A stretch of 57,461 bases of DNA. Source: Dehalococcoidia bacterium (GTDB lineage: Bacteria; Chloroflexota; Dehalococcoidia; Lucifugimonadales; UBA3495). The notes under the pieces were generated by a model, which made no database searches, was not told where the DNA came from, and worked only from the letters and a program-made list of their open reading frames with translations. Positions 34,727 through 43,381 of this stretch are shown piece after piece (within the stretch, counting starts at the first letter, position 1; the number at the start of each line of letters is the position of its first letter). The stretch spans positions 1-57,461 of the forward strand of contig JAKUQE010000017.1 of NCBI GenBank assembly GCA_022450395.1. Direction: 5' to 3'. The position numbers were made by a program, and so were the translations under genes.

Positions 34727-35485
34727 ATGACAGACTTTCTTTTGGTCCACGGCGCCGGACAAGGGGCTTGGACTTGGGGCCAGGTGTGGGGTTACCTGAC
34801 TGCGCCGGTGGAGCATCCGCCCCGGCTCTACTCCCCACGCGTCGCAAACCGGGTGTTCACATTGGACCTGCCGGGGCACGGCGCGGATGCCAGCGGAGAC
34901 ACCACCGACGTCAGGTTGGAAGAGTGCGTTCATGCCATTACCAGGGCAGTGGAACGCCACGAGTTGAAGGATCTGGTGCTGGTGGGACACGGCTTCGCCG
35001 GCAGCATGGTGCTTCAAGCGGCCGGGCAGTTGGACAAGCCTCCCAAGCGCATTGTTTTGGTGGCTGGCATGGTCCCTCTTTACCAGCGTACCATGCTCAG
35101 CGTGCTCCCTCAGAAAACCAGGGTCACCTTTCGTATCTTGTCGGTCTTGAGCGCTTTTTCCAGCAAAGGATTGAGACTGCCCCGCTCGGCGATCTACAAC
35201 TACCTATGCAACGGCATGGACCCCATGGAAGTGGTCCACTCAGTAGGCCGCTTCGGGCCGGTGGCTAGGCGGGTACTGACCACCAAGGTGGTGTTGGACC
35301 AGCCAGAGCCTACGAGCCCGGTGACCTACGTGGTACTGAATCAGGACAAGATACTACCGCCGGAGTCACAACACCGGATGGCGCAGCGGGTGCCGGGAGT
35401 CGACGTAGTTGAGCTAGATTCCTGCCATCAGGTGATGCTGCAGCAACCTCGAGAGTTGGCGGAAATACTGTTGAAGTACGTCTGA
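34727..35485 (+). CDS. Alpha/beta-fold hydrolase with Gly at the nucleophile position
   Basis: The 252-residue protein is of the esterase/hydroxynitrile lyase-like branch: FLLVHGAGQGAWTW (oxyanion-hole HGxG) at 4-17, RVFTLDLPGHGAD at 42-54, an acid in NQDKILPPE and the His in DSCHQVMLQQP. At the nucleophile elbow it reads GHGFAG (87-92), with Gly89 instead of Ser; AGC to GGC is a one-base change. So a normal serine hydrolase mechanism is unlikely. It follows selA closely (65 bases) and ends before a terminator shared with groEL. No function is assigned. Confidence 0.85.
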   Translation: MTDFLLVHGAGQGAWTWGQVWGYLTAPVEHPPRLYSPRVANRVFTLDLPGHGADASGDTTDVRLEECVHAITRAVERHELKDLVLVGHGFAGSMVLQAAGQLDKPPKRIVLVAGMVPLYQRTMLSVLPQKTRVTFRILSVLSAFSSKGLRLPRSAIYNYLCNGMDPMEVVHSVGRFGPVARRVLTTKVVLDQPEPTSPVTYVVLNQDKILPPESQHRMAQRVPGVDVVELDSCHQVMLQQPRELAEILLKYV

Positions 35486-35526
35486 GCGGAGCCCCAGGTA
35501 TTCAACGAAGGGCTGAAACTAAAACA

Positions 35527-35562
35527 GGCCCCGGCACGAAACCGCCGGGGCCCGATGTTTTT
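35527..35562. terminator. Terminator between hydrolase and groEL
   Basis: GGCCCCGGC (35527-35535) pairs with GCCGGGGCC (35544-35552), nine base pairs with an eight-base loop, followed on the plus strand by cgatgtttttg. The genes converge here. Confidence 0.8.
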
Positions 35563-35585
35563 GTTGACCTATTCAGGAAGGCCGG

Positions 35586-37217
35586 TTAGAACATACCGCC
35601 GCCGTGGTCGTGGCCATGGTCGTGACCGGCATTCGCGTCTTTCGCTTTCTCTTCGGTGATAAGGGATTGGGTGGTCAATATCATGCTGGCTACACTTGCC
35701 GCGTTTTCCAGCGCGATGCGGGCCACCTTGGCCGGGTCGATGATGCCCTTGTCCACCAGGTCTCCGTATTCAATCCTTGAGGCGTCAAAGCCGTAGTTTT
35801 GGGACTGGTTTTGGCGGATATTGTCCAGAACGACGGCACCCTCTTGTCCGGCATTTGAGGCGATTATCCGAATGGGTTCCTCCAAAGCCTTTTTAAGAAT
35901 GGTTACCGCGTTCGCCTCGTCCCTCTCAAGGCCCAAGTTGTCCAGAACGTGCATCGCCCTGATGTAGGCCACGCCGCCGCCGGGCACGATGCCCTCGTCC
36001 ACGGCCGCCCTGGTGGCGGAAAGAGCGTCCTCAACCCTTTGCTTGCGCTCCTTTAGTTCGGGCTCGGTGGCGCCGCCTACTTTAATGATTGCCACGCCGC
36101 CGGCAAGCTTGGCCATGCGCTCTTGTAGCTTCTCTTTGTCGTACTCCGAAGTTGTATCGTCCATCTGGATCTGGATCTGGTCCACCCGGGCGGTGATCAT
36201 GGCTTTGTCGCCCTTGCCGTCGATGATGGTTGTCTTGTCTTTGGTGGAAATCACCCTCCGGGCTTGTCCAAGATCTTCGATATTGGTAAGGTCCAGTTTC
36301 CGCCCCTGTTCTTCGGAAATGACCGTGCCACCGGTGAGGATCGCGATATCCTCCAGCATTGCCTTGCGGCGGTCTCCGAATCCGGGCGCTTTCAATGCCA
36401 AACAATTGATGGTGCCGCGCATCTTGTTCACCACCAACACTGCCAGAGCTTCGCTATCAACGTCTTCGCCGATGATCACCAGATTCTTGGATACCTGGAG
36501 GTGCTTCTCCAAGATCGGCACCAGGTCGGCCACCGACGATATTTTCTTATCGGTAATCAGGATGTAGGGGTCTTCAATCACGGTTTCCATGCGCTCCGGG
36601 TTGGTCACGAAATAAGGGCTGATGTAGCCGCGATCAAAATTCATCCCATCGACGTACTCGGTCTCGGATTCGATCCCTTTGCTTTCTTCCACGGTGATGA
36701 CGCCGTCACGGCCCACGTGATCCATTACATCGGCTATTATCTCGCCGATCTCGTCATCGTTGGCGGAAATGGTGGCGACTTGAGCGGTCTGTTCCCTAGT
36801 GTCCACCGGAGTGGACAGGGTATCCAACTCGGCGACGATGGCTTTTACACCCTTGTCGATGCCTCTTTTCAACGCCATGGGGTCAACGCCGGCGGCTACC
36901 AGCCTCATCCCTTCCCGGACAATTAAATGGGCCAAGATGGTGGCGGTGGTTGTGCCGTCGCCGGCTGATTCATTGGTTTTGGTGGCGGCTTCTTTGATCA
37001 GTTGAGCGCCCATGTTTTCGAAGGATTCCGGCAGGTCGATCTCTTTGGCGATGGCCACCCCGTCGTTGGTGATAACCGGCGCTCCCCACTTCTTCTCTAG
37101 AATAACGTTCTGTCCCCTGGGTCCCAGGGTCAGGCTGACAGCCTTGGCTATCGCCTCGATTCCACTCAATAAAGCCTTCTGGGCCTCTTCGTCGCGGATT
37201 ATATGTTTCGCGGGCAT
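35586..37217 (-). CDS. groEL: Chaperonin GroEL (60 kDa)
   Basis: The chaperonin folds proteins in an ATP-driven double ring. The 543-residue protein is complete, with [17 protein letters not shown] near the start, the ATP-site segment [15 protein letters not shown] with its Asp, [17 protein letters not shown] in the apical part and [15 protein letters not shown] in the equatorial domain. The usual C-terminal GGM repeats are replaced by a His/Asp/Gly tail ([13 protein letters not shown]). No groES is next to it: upstream lies a divergent gene. A half CIRCE word (AGTGCTAA) occurs about 100 bases upstream, but its inverted partner is missing, so HrcA control is not supported. Confidence 0.97.
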   Translation of the reverse strand: MPAKHIIRDEEAQKALLSGIEAIAKAVSLTLGPRGQNVILEKKWGAPVITNDGVAIAKEIDLPESFENMGAQLIKEAATKTNESAGDGTTTATILAHLIVREGMRLVAAGVDPMALKRGIDKGVKAIVAELDTLSTPVDTREQTAQVATISANDDEIGEIIADVMDHVGRDGVITVEESKGIESETEYVDGMNFDRGYISPYFVTNPERMETVIEDPYILITDKKISSVADLVPILEKHLQVSKNLVIIGEDVDSEALAVLVVNKMRGTINCLALKAPGFGDRRKAMLEDIAILTGGTVISEEQGRKLDLTNIEDLGQARRVISTKDKTTIIDGKGDKAMITARVDQIQIQMDDTTSEYDKEKLQERMAKLAGGVAIIKVGGATEPELKERKQRVEDALSATRAAVDEGIVPGGGVAYIRAMHVLDNLGLERDEANAVTILKKALEEPIRIIASNAGQEGAVVLDNIRQNQSQNYGFDASRIEYGDLVDKGIIDPAKVARIALENAASVASMILTTQSLITEEKAKDANAGHDHGHDHGGGMF

Positions 37218-37480
37218 GCTGTTAAAACCTCCTACGGTTTGGCGGACGTTGGCCGGCCCCTATTTCCTGTTGGCGTTTATTGAGGGGCGGCCGACTATTT
37301 CACAATGCTATGTTAGCACTTTCACCGGTCAGAATCATAAGTCAGGCGGTCCAACCGGTCAAGATACGGCCCGACCTACGGGCGAAAGCGGAACCAGTCT
37401 TATTGTGGTACCAGCCCGGCGATATCGCGATCTGACCGGTTTACATAACGCCCCTCCCACGCCCGTGCTAGACTGGGCCC

Positions 37481-38695
37481 ATGACCTACGCCGCGGACCT
37501 TCACCTGCACTCTCGCTACGCCTACGCCACCAGTAAGAACCTTACCCTGGAGAGTCTGGCTGCATGGTCTCGGGTTAAGGGTATCGACTTGCTTTCCAGC
37601 GCAGATTTCACTCACCCGGCTTGGCGCCGGGAGTTGGAGGAGAAGTTGGATCCGGTGTCGCCGGGGTTATACCGGTTCGGCGGCGTTAGCTTCGTGTTGG
37701 GAACCGAAGTCAGCTGCGTCTATAAACAGGGAGGACGAAGCCGGAGAGTTCACATGTTGCTGTTCGCTCCGGATTTTGCCACGGTGGCCGAACTTTGCAC
37801 GGCTTTCTCCAAGGCAGGCGCCAAACTCGAGTCGGACGGACGGCCGACTTTGCCCATGTCCGCCAGGGACCTGACCGCTTTGGCATTGGACATAAACCAC
37901 CAATGCATGGTCATCCCGGCCCACGTTTGGACACCTTGGTTCGGATTGTTCGGGTCCAAATCCGGCTTTGACCACCTGGAAGAGTGCTTCTTGGACATGA
38001 CGCCCCACATCCACGCCGTCGAGACCGGGCTGTCCAGCGACCCGGCGATGAACTGGAACATCCGGGAGGTGGCCGGCCGAGCCATAGTTTCCTTCTCCGA
38101 CGCCCACTCCGCGCCAAAACTGGGGCGGGAGCTTACGGTATTTGAAGGAGATTTGGGCTACGGCGAATTGGCTCAAGCCCTGAAACATCGCCAAATTGCC
38201 TACTCGGTGGAGTTTTACCCTGAGGAGGGTAAGTATCACTACACCGGGCACCGGAAATGCGGGATAAGACACTCTCCGGAAGATACCCAGCGTGTCGGCC
38301 AACGTTGCCCCGCTTGCGACAGACCGCTCACGGTGGGCGTACTGCATCGGATCAATGGGCTTTCCGATGGCGAAAGAGCTGGCCATAGAGACGCCGCCGG
38401 CTTCGTACAGAACCAAGAAGGCTTTCCACCCTTCATCCGGTTGGTCCCGTTGCAGGAAATCATCGCGGAAACTTTGGCCCTTGGTCCGTCCAGCAAGCGG
38501 GTCCAAAAAGAGTACAGCCGCATCATTGGGGAGTTGGGTAATGAGCTGAACATCCTGGCGTGGGCCGAGGAGGCCGACCTCGTGGCCGCCGCAGGAGAAC
38601 CCCTGGCCCGAAACATCCTGAAGGCACGGATGGGCGAGGTGAGTATCGAACCAGGCTATGACGGCTTGTACGGGAAGGTTAGCGTTGCAGACTAA
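37481..38695 (+). CDS. PHP-domain endonuclease, EndoQ-like
   Basis: EndoQ, first found in Thermococcales and some bacteria, cuts DNA 5' of deaminated bases (hypoxanthine, uracil, xanthine) and of abasic sites. The 404-residue protein opens with the PHP metal motif ADLHLHSRYA (H8, H10), continues with VIPAHVWTPWFG and SFSDAHSAPKLGRE, and has the family zinc finger HRKCGIRHSPEDTQ...CPACDRPLTVGVLHR around residues 250-285. The last part (RIIGELGNELNILAWA) also fits. The ATG at 37481 is close to the divergent groEL promoter region. It is probably a DNA-repair enzyme that acts beside or instead of endonuclease V. Confidence 0.85.
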   Translation: MTYAADLHLHSRYAYATSKNLTLESLAAWSRVKGIDLLSSADFTHPAWRRELEEKLDPVSPGLYRFGGVSFVLGTEVSCVYKQGGRSRRVHMLLFAPDFATVAELCTAFSKAGAKLESDGRPTLPMSARDLTALALDINHQCMVIPAHVWTPWFGLFGSKSGFDHLEECFLDMTPHIHAVETGLSSDPAMNWNIREVAGRAIVSFSDAHSAPKLGRELTVFEGDLGYGELAQALKHRQIAYSVEFYPEEGKYHYTGHRKCGIRHSPEDTQRVGQRCPACDRPLTVGVLHRINGLSDGERAGHRDAAGFVQNQEGFPPFIRLVPLQEIIAETLALGPSSKRVQKEYSRIIGELGNELNILAWAEEADLVAAAGEPLARNILKARMGEVSIEPGYDGLYGKVSVAD

Positions 38696-38722
38696 GGACA
38701 ACTCGCCCTTAGCGGGCTGTCG

Positions 38723-38765
38723 TCTCCCCCTTACGAAATGGGAGAGTCAGAGAGGGGGTCGCCCC
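38723..38765. repeat. GC-rich palindromic repeat
   Basis: TCTCCCCC (38723-38730), tacgaaa, GGGAGA (38740-38745) and a further agaggggg, then gccccc. It is a relative of the units at 16478-16632 and 48206-48226. It lies between converging genes and may also act as a terminator. Confidence 0.5.
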
Positions 38766-38770
38766 CATTG

Positions 38771-40942
38771 CTAATAATCCAGATCGGGGTCCGGGGCCAG
38801 CACCAGCCGGAGCGCCCGGTTGGTGGCAGGGTCGTAAAAGGCGGCGCGTACCCGGTCTCCGGTCTTCAGGTCGCTGAACTTTAGGCCGCGTTTGTTTTTG
38901 CGTGAGATGGCGGGGGGATCTGCTTTTGGGAACAGCAGTATCACCGGATCGCCCCGCCGGGGTTGAATGGTTACGGCCGACAAATACTCTTCGACCAGAG
39001 TGATTTCCCCGCTTATCCGGGCAGCGCGAGGCGGTTGGACGGTCAACCGGTCCGTCTTTCCGGTTATAGGATGGTAGGCGCCGTTCACCACGCGCTGGCC
39101 CAGGGAAAGACCGTCGACCCCTATCGATCTCCCTCTTTTAACCACCTGAGTTTCGGCGTTCACCAGAATCACCAACATATCCAACTTGTTGGTAGTAATC
39201 GTCACTCGAGTGGATCCTTGGTCCGCGCTTGTGATCCCTGCGATAACCCCTTTTATCGACGCCGGTGGCGGTGAACTGAGGCTGAGAACCTCCAACACCG
39301 GCGCGGCATTCCCGGCCGCGCCGGCCGCCTCCAGGATGCGCGTATTAGCTCGGACCAAGTCGCCCAACCTGACTTCATTGATGGATACGCGGCGGCCGTC
39401 CCGCCGAACTACCGTCTCGACGGTACGGGTGAATGACCGGACCTCTCCATCCTTCGTCATGATCGACAGGTTGCCGGGCAGGGCTTTGGCGACGAACCGG
39501 TATATCACTCCGCGAACCGGTGGGCTGTCCCCAACGCCAGCTTGGGAATCCAACTCGATCAACTCCAGGGAGTCGGGTTGGAAGATCGCCGTCACGTTGG
39601 TGTCCAATAGCTCTTTGCCCAGACTGGTTGGGGAACCGTCCACTAGAAGAACACTTTGCGGCAATACATTAAGGGTCACGGTGGCCTGGCTGGCCGAGTC
39701 CCGAATGGTGATCCTCGGCAGTGCGTCGTAGCTCGTATCAAGGTCGAGTTGGATGATGGGCCCGTTGACGGCCCCTGGGTCCACTGTGTTTAACAACTCT
39801 TGGGCGGTGGCTTTGTCCAGGGTTGCTCCGGCGGATACCAAAATCCGGCTGGCGGTCCGGGATTCCAGATCGTAGCGGACTTGAACCCGGTTGGCCAGGT
39901 CCAATCGGCTGAAGGAGATGTCCCTTCCTTGGAACCTGATGGCGGTCGCGCCATCGATGATTACCTGCACCGCCGGAAGTCTGGAAGGCTGCACCGTCAA
40001 CAACTTGCGTTCTATGTCGATGGAGGTGACGATGCCCGAAACAGTGGCTGAGGGTTTTCCAGCCCCGAAACGTGACATTCCTCGGGCATAGGCGTTTTTG
40101 GCTTCAGTCAATCGTTCTTGAAACTGGCTGTGCCGTGAGGAATCGGTTCCCGCGAGCACGTCTTGGGCCAGGGTTAAGTGGCGATCGGCGTTTTCGTTCA
40201 ACCTTTGCCGCAAGGCCGACAATTTGCCAGCTGCCCGGGCCTTCTCGGCCCGCTCAAGGGCCACCTCGATGCGCTGCAGGTTGTCCAAGGCCCGGTCTAG
40301 CCCGGTGATCAAAAGAGAACCGGTGCTTAGGTCTTGCTCCAGAACGGCGGTGACCAAGTCACCTGGCTTTAATATGGATGGGTCACTGGCCGAGACGGAT
40401 GAGATCGTCCGTCCACCAGCGTCTTGGATGTCTACGACTCCGTCTTCTCCTACGCCGGTCACGATTCCGGTGAAGTGGCGGGACCGCACCGGTTGGACCG
40501 GTATAACGAGGATTGAAACAGCTTGGCCGTTGGCCGCCAAAACCGCCACGGCGCTGCCCAACGGGATGTCGTCCACCGTGGGCTGCTCCAGTCCCGGAAC
40601 CCGGATCGCCGTGCCAGGGTTCGCGGTAATCTCCACCGGCCCATTAGCCGTGTTCAGGGTGATGTCAACCTCACCGGCCACTGCCCTAGGATGGTCCCCG
40701 GTGATACCCACGACTTCTCCGAAGATGCCGGTTTGAGGCGATTGACGCGGTCCAGCGGCTCCGGCGGTCCCGGTTGTGGCGATCAGGGCCAAGATCAGAG
40801 TGAGGAGTACGATTCCAACAAACCAGATCGAACGCCGGATGCGGGGTCCTGCGACTAGCTCGGGACGAACCGAAAATGGTATCCCCACGGATCGCGATGA
40901 GCTTGTCGAACCTTTTTTTGCTCCGGCGTTTGGTCTTAACAT
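38771..40942 (-). CDS. Exported protein with multiple DUF5666-like beta domains
   Basis: The 723-residue protein has a basic N-terminus and a single hydrophobic segment (WFVGIVLLTLILALIATTGTAGAAG, residues about 40-64) that may be a signal anchor. The rest is a chain of about seven or eight units of 60-80 residues with a common pattern: GxVxxI, a strand on ordinary or logarithmic effects (VTI), TxI/V..G, LKxGDxV, and a final Ala-rich strand; examples are GIVTSIDIERKLLTVQPSR and GEITLVEEYLSAVTIQPRRG. These resemble DUF5666/OB-like repeats. A helical linker of about 80 charged residues (RIEVALERAEKARAAGK) separates the first two units. Function unknown; probably cell-surface or envelope. A stalked lipoprotein gene lies 51 bases upstream on the same strand. 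Confidence 0.65.
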   Translation of the reverse strand: MLRPNAGAKKGSTSSSRSVGIPFSVRPELVAGPRIRRSIWFVGIVLLTLILALIATTGTAGAAGPRQSPQTGIFGEVVGITGDHPRAVAGEVDITLNTANGPVEITANPGTAIRVPGLEQPTVDDIPLGSAVAVLAANGQAVSILVIPVQPVRSRHFTGIVTGVGEDGVVDIQDAGGRTISSVSASDPSILKPGDLVTAVLEQDLSTGSLLITGLDRALDNLQRIEVALERAEKARAAGKLSALRQRLNENADRHLTLAQDVLAGTDSSRHSQFQERLTEAKNAYARGMSRFGAGKPSATVSGIVTSIDIERKLLTVQPSRLPAVQVIIDGATAIRFQGRDISFSRLDLANRVQVRYDLESRTASRILVSAGATLDKATAQELLNTVDPGAVNGPIIQLDLDTSYDALPRITIRDSASQATVTLNVLPQSVLLVDGSPTSLGKELLDTNVTAIFQPDSLELIELDSQAGVGDSPPVRGVIYRFVAKALPGNLSIMTKDGEVRSFTRTVETVVRRDGRRVSINEVRLGDLVRANTRILEAAGAAGNAAPVLEVLSLSSPPPASIKGVIAGITSADQGSTRVTITTNKLDMLVILVNAETQVVKRGRSIGVDGLSLGQRVVNGAYHPITGKTDRLTVQPPRAARISGEITLVEEYLSAVTIQPRRGDPVILLFPKADPPAISRKNKRGLKFSDLKTGDRVRAAFYDPATNRALRLVLAPDPDLDY

Positions 40943-40993
40943 TTTCAGGGCCTCCGTCGTTTGGGGGCTGCTGGCGGGCAGTCTGGTGTGGGA

Positions 40994-41614
40994 TTAGGGG
41001 ACGAAAATCACCGTGCGTACCAGGGACAGTTCCTCCCCGGCAACCGAAGTAGCAATCACCTCGATCGCCAGGGGGTTGTCGTCGGGAGAAATGATTAATT
41101 CCAAGGAAAAATGGCCCTCGGCGTTGGGAATGGCCAGCCTACCGTTGATGCTTACTGTGGCGTCGGGCGAGGAGATACCGGTAACTGTGATGACATCTTT
41201 GTCCACCACCATGTCTTCCGGAGGGAAAGTTACTTCCAATCGCAACGCGGCGGTCTGAGGAACGGGCGATGGTCCGGGAGTAGACGCGGGCTCCGGCGGT
41301 GATGCCGGTGTTGGCGGCGCGATAGGAGGAGTCGTTGCCGTGGGCGAAGGGAGCGGTGTTGCCACAACCGCCGGAATCACGGTCGGCATAACCGAAGGAA
41401 CCGGTGTAGCGGCCGGCGTGGGGTTGGTCTTTGGCGGTTGGGCGGAGGGTTGGACCGCAGTGGACGGGAGGGCAACAGCCGGAGAGGAGGAGACAGGCTG
41501 CGCAGCCTCAGTGCCCGCCGGAGTGGCTTCGTCGCCTCCGCACGCCGTAGTCAACAAGAGGATGAACAGTGCCGCCGCCGGCAGCAACTTAGCCGGGAAG
41601 GTTCGAACCCGCAT
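40994..41614 (-). CDS. Lipoprotein with Pro/Thr stalk and Ig-like domain
   Basis: The 206-residue protein has a clear lipoprotein signal: MRVRTF, the hydrophobic LLPAAALFILLLTTAC, and lipobox cysteine C25. About 95 residues of Pro/Thr/Ser/Ala-rich stalk follow, then a C-terminal domain of about 85 residues (LRLEVTFPPEDMVVDKDVITVTG, later GHFSLELIISPDDNPLAIEV) that resembles a bacterial Ig-like or glucodextranase-B-type beta sandwich. It probably sits on the outer face of the membrane beside the DUF5666-like protein encoded 51 bases downstream. The stalk resembles that of the interrupted amidohydrolase near 9000. Confidence 0.8.
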   Translation of the reverse strand: MRVRTFPAKLLPAAALFILLLTTACGGDEATPAGTEAAQPVSSSPAVALPSTAVQPSAQPPKTNPTPAATPVPSVMPTVIPAVVATPLPSPTATTPPIAPPTPASPPEPASTPGPSPVPQTAALRLEVTFPPEDMVVDKDVITVTGISSPDATVSINGRLAIPNAEGHFSLELIISPDDNPLAIEVIATSVAGEELSLVRTVIFVP

Positions 41615-41727
41615 CCCTACTCTCCCATAGCCGAGGCTATCACCCAGTTCGCGCCCAGCCGATTCCCGATTCTCCAGCGGAATCTGATATCGATATATTT
41701 AAGTATAAATGATTGAAGCATTTGCCA

Positions 41728-41751
41728 GTAACTGGCTGACAACCCAGTTAC
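41728..41751. promoter_or_regulatory. Inverted repeat upstream of the rimI-like gene
   Basis: GTAACTGG (41728-41735) and CCAGTTAC (41744-41751), a perfect eight-base inverted repeat with an eight-base spacer in an AT-rich region about 100 bases before the gene. It could be an operator or a weak terminator hairpin; a tract attaaaaat follows. Confidence 0.4.
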
Positions 41752-41851
41752 ATTAAAAATACGGCTCTATGCTAGAATGGGGCCAATTTCCGGACCACGT
41801 ACGCTGGCCGACCTGCTCCAGTTGAATCCTGCAGTCCGGTCGTAGAGATCG

Positions 41852-42520
41852 ATGGACGTTTCACTGCGGCGTCTCCAAACTGGAGACATTGACCAGGTGA
41901 TTGAGATTGAGAGGGAGGCGTTTTCTCCCCTCTGGGTCACCACCCCTTTTAAGCGCGAGTTGAACAACCGCTACGCTTGCTACCTAGTGGCATGTGAGGC
42001 GGCGGAGGAAGAAGAACCTCCCACGGACGCTGACCCGGAGGGGTCCCGGTCTTTGTGGTCCCGGGTATTGACAAGTGCCCAACGCTTGGTGCCGGGTAGC
42101 CAGGGAGACAGTGATTCTCCTACGCCCATCGCCGGTTACGTTAGTGTCTGGTATCAGGGGGACGAGGCCCACATCACCGAGATTGCGGTGAGGGAAAGTC
42201 TGCGAGGAAACGGCATAGGTGAATTGCTTCTCATAGGTTCGTTGCGAGAAGCCGTCGAATACGGCTCTGAAGTAATGACTTTGGAGGTCCGGGTTTCCAA
42301 CTTCATCGCCCAGCGGCTTTACGAAAAATATGGGTTCAAGAATGTGGGCGCCCGCAAGGCATACTATTCGGACAACCGGGAAGACGCGGTTATAATGACC
42401 ACGAGTCCCATAAAAAGCGAAGAGTACCAGAGCATGTTTCGAGATTTGCAGGAGACCTACCTCACAAAATGGGGTGAGATCCGGTTTCAGTCTAAAACCA
42501 CTGGCTCATCCCAGTCTTAA
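41852..42520 (+). CDS. GNAT acetyltransferase, RimI-like
   Basis: RimI acetylates the N-terminal Ala of ribosomal protein S18; related GNATs act on other N-termini. The acetyl-CoA-binding segment HITEIAVRESLRGNGIGELLL (with the Q/RxxGxG/A motif) and the end motif EVRVSNFIAQRLYEKYGFKNVGARKAYYSDNRED are strong matches to RimI. At 222 residues it is about 70 longer than E. coli RimI: an acidic insertion (EAAEEEEPPTDADPEGS and following) lies at about 50-85 and a 30-residue tail at the end. No tsaB/tsaD genes are near. The exact substrate is thus uncertain. Confidence 0.82.
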   Translation: MDVSLRRLQTGDIDQVIEIEREAFSPLWVTTPFKRELNNRYACYLVACEAAEEEEPPTDADPEGSRSLWSRVLTSAQRLVPGSQGDSDSPTPIAGYVSVWYQGDEAHITEIAVRESLRGNGIGELLLIGSLREAVEYGSEVMTLEVRVSNFIAQRLYEKYGFKNVGARKAYYSDNREDAVIMTTSPIKSEEYQSMFRDLQETYLTKWGEIRFQSKTTGSSQS

Positions 42521-42605
42521 CCAGGCCAGAGAGCGGCAAATCTCTTCGTCATACCTGCCACGTTATACCTACCGCCAGCGTCCACTGCCCATACCGGTTC
42601 AACGC

Positions 42606-42799
42606 ATGCACACCCTTAGATTCCGAGTTCTGTCGCTGGCGTTACTGATGTTGACCATCTGAGGCTGCGTTGGTAGAATGACTCAGTCGTTAGAACCCTC
42701 AAAGGCTGGTCAAGGTCAACCTAGACTATCCATGACCGGCAAAGTTAGTGGGCCGGAGGCCGGGAACTCATGTTGGTCATCGGACTCACCGGGGGCATA
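42606..42799 (+). pseudogene. Possible broken small lipoprotein gene
   Basis: From ATG 42606 the frame reads a textbook lipoprotein signal (MHTLRFRVLSLALLMLTI), then TGA at 42660-42662, then GC in the same frame, so that the lipobox would be LTI-x-GC with the stop at the -2 position. The frame goes on for about 45 codons into the start of coaE. No ribosome site is seen. It may be a degraded gene or chance. Confidence 0.3.
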
Positions 42800-43381
42800 G
42801 GGACGGGTAAGAGCGAGGTTGCACGCTTGTTGCAGTCACTGGGGGCGTCCGTCATCAGCGCCGACGAGGTCGGTCACGAGGCCTACGCTCCCGATTCCGA
42901 AAGCTGGCGCGAGGTAGTCGATACCTTCGGTAAGGAAATATTGCAGCCCAGTGGCGAGATCGACCGGCAAAAACTGGGCGCCATAGTGTTTTCGGACCCC
43001 CAGCAACTGGGAAAATTGAACGCGATTCTGCATCCTCGCATGGCTAGGATGGTGGCGGACAGGATACAAGTTTTGCGGGATCAAGGGGCCTCGACGGTGG
43101 TCGTCGAGGCTGCCCTTTTATTCGAAGCCGGATGGGACTCCCTAGTTGATGAGGTTTGGACCACCGACTCGTCTGTCGAATTGGTGGTTGAAAGACTTCA
43201 AGCCCGTAATGGCATGGATGAAAAGGAAGCCCGCCGGCGCATCGGCTCGCAGATGGACCGTGCCGAGCGGATAGAGCGGTCTGACCTGGTGGTGGATAAC
43301 TCCACCGATGTATCCGCTTTGGAACAAACGGTTATGGCTCTGTGGGACAATAGAGTAAACGTGAAGACAGAGAGAGGCTAA
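42770..43381 (+). CDS. coaE: Dephospho-CoA kinase
   Basis: CoaE phosphorylates dephospho-CoA, the last step of coenzyme A synthesis. The 203-residue protein has the P-loop [11 protein letters not shown] at 5-15, the substrate Asp in [11 protein letters not shown], the HPRM motif of the lid region (ILHPRMARM), and the arginine-rich ARRRIGSQM. Its stop overlaps the start of the AAA+ gene by one base (TAATG), so the two are translationally coupled. A CoA-pyrophosphatase-like NUDIX gene lies two genes on, giving a CoA synthesis and breakdown pair in one operon. Confidence 0.95.
   Translation: MLVIGLTGGIGTGKSEVARLLQSLGASVISADEVGHEAYAPDSESWREVVDTFGKEILQPSGEIDRQKLGAIVFSDPQQLGKLNAILHPRMARMVADRIQVLRDQGASTVVVEAALLFEAGWDSLVDEVWTTDSSVELVVERLQARNGMDEKEARRRIGSQMDRAERIERSDLVVDNSTDVSALEQTVMALWDNRVNVKTERG

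Noticed and set aside
37305-37325. CIRCE operator before groEL
   Set aside because: Only one half (TTAGCACT) is present; the inverted partner at nine bases is missing.
41595-41615. tRNA T-arm-like word ggttcgaaccc
   Set aside because: It is inside the start of a lipoprotein gene and no acceptor stem, D-arm or anticodon arm could be built around it.
42474-42662. 62-codon frame after the rimI-like gene
   Set aside because: Its first half overlaps rimI out of frame; only the last 18 codons (lipoprotein signal) look meaningful and are noted separately.
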